Assembly: GCF_014898055.3 (NCBI RefSeq)
Contig: NW_023603184.1
Location: 118,906,615 to 118,970,614, forward strand
Length of the DNA: 64,000 nucleotides
Source: Talpa occidentalis
Taxonomy: Eukaryota; Chordata; Mammalia; Eulipotyphla; Talpidae
Direction: 5' to 3'
The position numbers were made by a program, and so were the translations under genes. Positions within the stretch are counted from its first letter, which is position 1. Every line of letters starts with the position of its first letter. Positions 59,565-64,000 of this stretch are shown here, in pieces. The notes beneath the pieces are model-generated. The model was given only the letters and a program-made list of their open reading frames with translations, ran no database searches and was not told the origin of the DNA.

Positions 59565-60110
59565 GAAAAAAAGATGTATTAGGTTTCTATTGCCAAGTGA
59601 CACATTGCCACAAATTAAGCAGCTTTTCATATCAAAGTTTCTGTGGGTCAGGGATCTGGATGCAGCTTAGCAGGATCCTCTGCTCAGGGTTTCCCAAGGC
59701 TGCTGTCAGGTGTCAGCTAGCATAGGTACTTTACTCAAATTGAGAGTCCTCTCCCAAATTTAAGACATTGTTGGTGAACTTATTTCCTTTTGGCTGCATG
59801 GCTAATGTCCTCAGCTTCTGGAGGCCATTCTTAGTTCTCTGCTAGGTGGCCCACTTTATGGGCAGTTCGCCTCAAGCAGCTTGCTTGCTCACAGTCAGAA
59901 GGAAAGTCCCTATCTCTTCTAAGACTATATTTTATATAATGCAACCAGATAAAGGGATGACATCCATTCAACTTTGTTATATTCTATTGGCTAAAAACAA
60001 ATCACAGGGTCTGCCTACACGAAAGGGAAAAGAGAATTATACAGAGGAAGAGGAAGGGACCAGTGAATTCATTCTAGAATCTGTCCACTACACATAATGT
60101 CAACAGCTGC
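59565..60110 (-). mobile_element. LTR (ERVL/MaLR-like), near full length
   Basis: Complement of an ancient LTR: 'gtattaggtttctattgcca', 'tttctgtgggtcagggatct', 'gatcctctgctcagggtttc' (spelled 'ggatcctctgctcagg' here), 'gctaggtggcccactttatg', 'gttatattctattggctaaa' and 'aaatcacagggtctgcctac'. I recognise it as a dispersed mammalian LTR but do not commit to a subfamily. The 83-residue plus-strand frame at 59846 is a shadow. Confidence 0.65.
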
Positions 60111-61916
60111 TAAAAAAAAAAAAATTAAAATTAAAAAAGAGCATTCTTTAGGTAGCATTTCTTCAAGGCCAGCAAATTTTACAGAGAAGACTTCCAAAAT
60201 GAATTTCTCTTGAAAAGCTTTAGGAGGTCCTTTAGAAAATTTTATTATAGCTGAGCATATATCAAATGATGACTAGTTCTTGGAATAAGAAATATTAAAA
60301 TCACCATGTCCCTGCTGTGTTAATCAGAGACTTCTGGTTGCTAAATTAGCATAAATTATAAAGTAAGTGTGTGCTTAGTCTTTTAGATTCTAAAAGTCTG
60401 TACATTTGTCCTCAACAGGTACTTAATCTTTAAGGTAGTTAATGCCTCATCCCGTGATATCACAGAAAATACAATAAGATCATTAAAATATTTCCTGATA
60501 GTTCTGGTGTTAGGAAAGTAATACAACAATTGATTATTTTTCAATGTCTGATTCAGTTAACTGAATAATTATCGATTCAATTTTAAATACATTTAAATGA
60601 ACACATTCAAATTTCAATTAATTTTTAAAAAGCACTTGCCTTCTGAAATATAAGGCACTGGAATATGAGTCATCCTGCACAATTATATTTCCTGAGAACA
60701 TATGGACCTCAACATTTTAGAAGGAAGGATAAAAATATGTGGCAATGATAATGCAAAGGAAAAACAAGTTATTGAACAAAAAAAAGACATGAAAAGTTCA
60801 TAATTTTATCATTACCACTATCTCTGTTCTTCCCATTTCTCATGTCCTCATTAGTTTTTCAATATGTTTATTGATATATTTTTAGAACCTAGACTACTCA
60901 ATGACTGTATATACTAACTACTCAAAAATTATTTATTGAATAGATAAACATATGGTTTATAAATACATTCTATTTCTAGTATTTTATCTTTTAATTGCCT
61001 AATTCTGTCCAGATTTCTATACTTTGTACCCTCACATAGACTATCTCCTTTTAAAAATCTGAAGAATAACTATGAAAAATGAAAAGAATTTGCCATTGAT
61101 TCAATTAAGAAGATGAAGAATTAAGATATTGATGCAGACAGAAAGAGCTGCCTCTGCAGGTTGCAGAAGCAAGCCTGAATAAAGAATAAAGCCCCAAGCA
61201 CATCAGGGAGAGATGAAATTCAATGCAATTTCAGGTGAATAGAAGGTTTGAAAGAGCCTCTGTTTTTACATTACTCTAGACTGCTGATTCGGGTGCTCCC
61301 GCTAATGCCTCATGGCAGGTGTGCAAGCCCCACTTTTAAGTCTGATATTTCACAAGATCCACTGGCATTTAAGCTCCTCAGGCACTCCTCAGGAGTCATT
61401 CAATGAATATAACAAAGAGCTTTTGGTTCACTATGATTGCAAAAAGGTCATGTTGTAAACATTTCATAGATATGTGGTGATTAAAGGGGCTATTTATCAT
61501 ACATGATTTAGCCTAATTTTTTTGAATTTTAATTGCAAATTTTAAGAACAAAGCAAAATAATACCTCCAAAATATGTCTGGACAGTATTATTTCAGAATC
61601 TTGTTTTGTTCATAATATAGGAGAATCTTATTTAAATACCTATATTAACATAAGACACAACAATTTATTTGAGTAATCAAATATTCTTGTCTAAATTTGT
61701 ATTTTCACTATTATATTTTGAGTTTGAGTGCATGTTAAAGTTGTTATGGTTATTTTTATAATGCTTCAGCTTTTTATAGCATCTTTAGTGGTAAATATTT
61801 TTGAGACATTTCATTTTATTCATTCATCAGATATTAAGGGCAAGGAATTAATGAGTTCAGGAGGATTCTTAGAAGAAAAACATCCCTCTGTTTATTAAAG
61901 ATTATAAGTACTGGTT
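60111..61916. other. Unassigned AT-rich DNA
   Basis: An A-rich tract is at 60112-60137. No gene or nameable repeat seen. 61140-61340 is somewhat less AT-rich, without an assignment. Confidence 0.5.
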
Positions 61917-61931
61917 AAAAGTGGATGTCAA

Positions 61932-62052
61932 GGGCCTCCCCTGGTGGTGTAGCAGTTGAGCGCTGGGTTGCGAGGCTGCCCGCAGCCTCTGCAGCGCCAG
62001 TTCAATTCCCGGCTGCTGGCGAGGGTCCCACAAAAAAAAAAAAAAAAAAAAA
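61932..62052 (+). mobile_element. Head-only SINE (tRNA-like part plus A tail)
   Basis: Exactly the first 100 bp of the young SINE: gggcctcccctggtggtgta through 'gccagttcaattcccggctg' to 'gagggtcccac', then directly an uninterrupted A tail from 62032. The whole body with the usual AAATAAA end is missing. The perfect 15-bp TSD aaaagtggatgtcaa (61917-61931 and 62053-62067) proves it inserted in this form. The ORF 61956-62147 is a shadow. Confidence 0.95.
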
Positions 62053-62067
62053 AAAAGTGGATGTCAA

Positions 62068-63384
62068 AAATAAAAGAAACAGATGAAATGACAGTGTTGG
62101 AATTCTTTGCTGAATTAGCAACACCAAATAAATGTCACTTAGATTAGGACTTTCACAATTTGGAGTCCACACATAAAGTGTTAATAATCATTGACAGTCA
62201 GAGGCTACCAATTCCTTCTGAGCTGAGCATCGGCTATTTAGAAAGTATCATCTTGACTGTCCTAGGATGAGCCCAGATGAACCTCAAGGCTGCTGAATTT
62301 TCCAAATTTTAGGAAAAGGCTTCTACTAGAGACTTTAATTTTCAGTCATAAGCAACTTTGAGGAAAAAAGAGCTTTGGTAGGATGATAGTATCTTGATTA
62401 AATCATCAACATTCATTCAACCAACATTTATTCACCACATTCTACACAACAGGAACTGAGAGAAATCTGAAGAAACTATTTTAGAATTTGATAAAAAGAA
62501 ATATGATAAAAAGAAAAGAAAAGAAAAGAATCAGGATTAGAAGAAAAATATATTTAATATGCCAAAATCATATAAAAATTATAAATTGAAAAGGAAAATA
62601 AGATACAGAATCAAGAAAGCAAAGAAAAACATGTTTGGAAAGCAAAGCACTAGAAACAGAGTTAACAGATTGAACTATATAAAACCAAGTATAATTAAAA
62701 CTATCACCTTAATATAAGAGCTTTATTATTTTATAGTGACTATATTAGCACATAATCAGAATAACTAAAGAATTATAAAATGTAAAATATTTGATTCTCT
62801 CTGGGTAAAAAAATAAGAAAATTTAATGGTGAAAATTTAAAAAATATATTTCAAACATTTTAGTATCTTTTACAATTAAGTTTAGGAATAAAAAAAACAT
62901 GTATTAGTTGTTTCCATATTTAAAAAACCTTCAACATCTTAGTGGCATACATCAATATCCACTTTCATGCTCAGTATTATTCATGTCATCTGACATCTCC
63001 ATGATCACAATGATTTCACTTAGGACAGGTTCAACAATAGGCATTTCAGTGAGTTGAAGTCTGCTATACACATTTCACACATAGGCACAGACTGAAGGTA
63101 CAGCAGCTACGTGCACTCTGCAGTGTTCATGGCAGTCAGCAGACAAGGTAAGTAGAAAGAAGTGATGCCTTTTAATGGTTCATTCTTGTTTCTATCCACG
63201 GTCCACGGGACAAGCAAACTATGTGGCTAAGTAAGTTATATGGTCAAGAGAGCGAAATGCAGTCTGTCCATAGTTCATAGTTGAAGGCAATCAGTCATTT
63301 GATAAAAGATATAGATATAAATTAGATGCAGATATAATTCTACTAAGAAATGAAGTAAGTCCTTGTGTTTCTAAAAGTGTAATT
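62068..63384. other. Unassigned DNA with a short (AAAAG)n tract
   Basis: An (AAAAG)n tract is at 62503-62530. No gene or nameable repeat otherwise. Confidence 0.5.
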
Positions 63385-63641
63385 GGGCCTTCCAGGTGGC
63401 CTAGGGGTTAAGTCTCAACACTATCACAGTGATGGCCCTCTGTAGCCACCTGAGTTCCATCCCCAGCCAGGGAGCTGACCCACCTGGACCAGCAGACCTC
63501 TCCTGTCTCCCCTGCTGCTCCCCTCAGCAGTGTACTTCAGTCAGTCTGCCTGTTCTGCTCCCCGCTCTCTCTCTGGTGAATCCTCTTGCCTCCTCCCCTC
63601 ACCTCCAATCTATACTCCAGTTCTATGTAAAAATAAATAAA
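63385..63641 (+). mobile_element. tRNA-derived SINE, older head type
   Basis: gggccttccaggtggcctagg, 'gggttaagtctcaacactat', 'gagttccatccccagccagg', body 'cagacctctcctgtctcccc', tail aaaataaataaataaa. A likely TSD taaaagtgt is at 63372-63380 and 63642-63650. The ORF 63429-63644 is a shadow. Confidence 0.88.
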
Positions 63642-63741
63642 TAAAAGTGTTTAAAAATAAATAAATAATAAAAGTATAGTGCAGGTGGGACATTTTGTAC
63701 CTACATACATGAATCATAATCTCAAAACTTTCACAGGATCT

Positions 63742-63907
63742 GGAGGAGGAGGGAGAGGGATCAGAGGGAGAGAGGGAGGAGCACAGGGGACTGTGGTGAT
63801 GGTTCACGGGTGCCTTGGGGAAGGAGATTCTATGGGGACTCAATTCTATGGGAGGAAAGCAAATACTGTTTAAAAAAATTAAAAAATGATAAACATTAAA
63901 ATAAAAA
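63742..63907 (+). mobile_element. Very short 5'-truncated L1 (3' UTR only)
   Basis: A G/A-rich tract, 'gactgtggtgatggttcacg', 'ttctatggggactcaattct' and an A-rich end, the same 3' UTR type as the L1 at 54541. The TSD is aaact(t/g)tcacaggatct at 63725-63741 and 63908-63924, 16 of 17 identical. The opposing ORFs over it are shadows. Confidence 0.88.
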
Positions 63908-64000
63908 AAACTGTCACAGGATCTACTGCCTCTTTTGAACATTATCCACGTCTTAAGTCTCTCTCCTCATAGACCTATCAAGTAATTTAGTGAATTGGTT

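Overview
The window is non-coding mammalian nuclear DNA. It is AT-rich and full of SINE, LINE and LTR relics, with no open reading frame that looks like a host gene. Nearly every longer ORF is a shadow of a repeat. The dominant young repeat is a tRNA-derived SINE: a GGGCCTCCC start, a tRNA-like head with an RNA polymerase III B box, a CAGACCTCTCCTG body and an (AAATA)n/A-rich tail. With old MIR, L2, L1M and MaLR copies, this points to a laurasiatherian mammal. My best guess is a rhinolophoid bat, but that rests on memory of the SINE type and was not searched.

Layout. 1-8.5 kb: old L1, L2 and MIR pieces and two SINEs. 8.5-8.9 kb: a processed pseudogene of ribosomal protein L34 on the minus strand, the only gene-derived sequence I can name. 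9-15 kb: mostly unassigned DNA, a very short L1 tail with a perfect 17-bp target-site duplication (TSD), one SINE, L2 and MIR. 15.4-18.5 kb: two L1 3' ends in tandem, the first fairly young with an in-frame internal deletion, separated by a perfect 22-bp inverted repeat and a SINE. 19-30 kb: SINEs, L2 and MIR relics, AT-rich DNA. 30.6-32 kb: decayed local duplications and an MLT1-type LTR. 34-41 kb: a dense SINE cluster including one SINE inserted in the TSD of another, plus a second MaLR LTR. 44-48 kb: possible LTR, L1M pieces, one SINE. 50.3-52.7 kb: an old L1 that received a short L1 tail and two SINEs. 54-57.1 kb: a minus-strand MaLR provirus (LTR, internal region, LTR) interrupted by a younger L1. 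58-60 kb: an old L1 and two LTR copies in opposite orientation. 61.9 kb: a SINE made of the tRNA-like head only. 63.4-63.9 kb: one SINE and a short L1 tail.

Nothing here works as an operon or gene system. The useful content is a record of retrotransposition. Many insertions have intact TSDs, so relative ages, nested events and unusual 3' ends can be read directly. The most interesting items are two SINE copies sharing an extra 3' segment, a third SINE with a different extra 3' segment enclosed by its TSD, the head-only SINE, and the 22-bp inverted repeat at 16.95 kb. Family names for old repeats come from recognition of consensus sequences, not from a database search.
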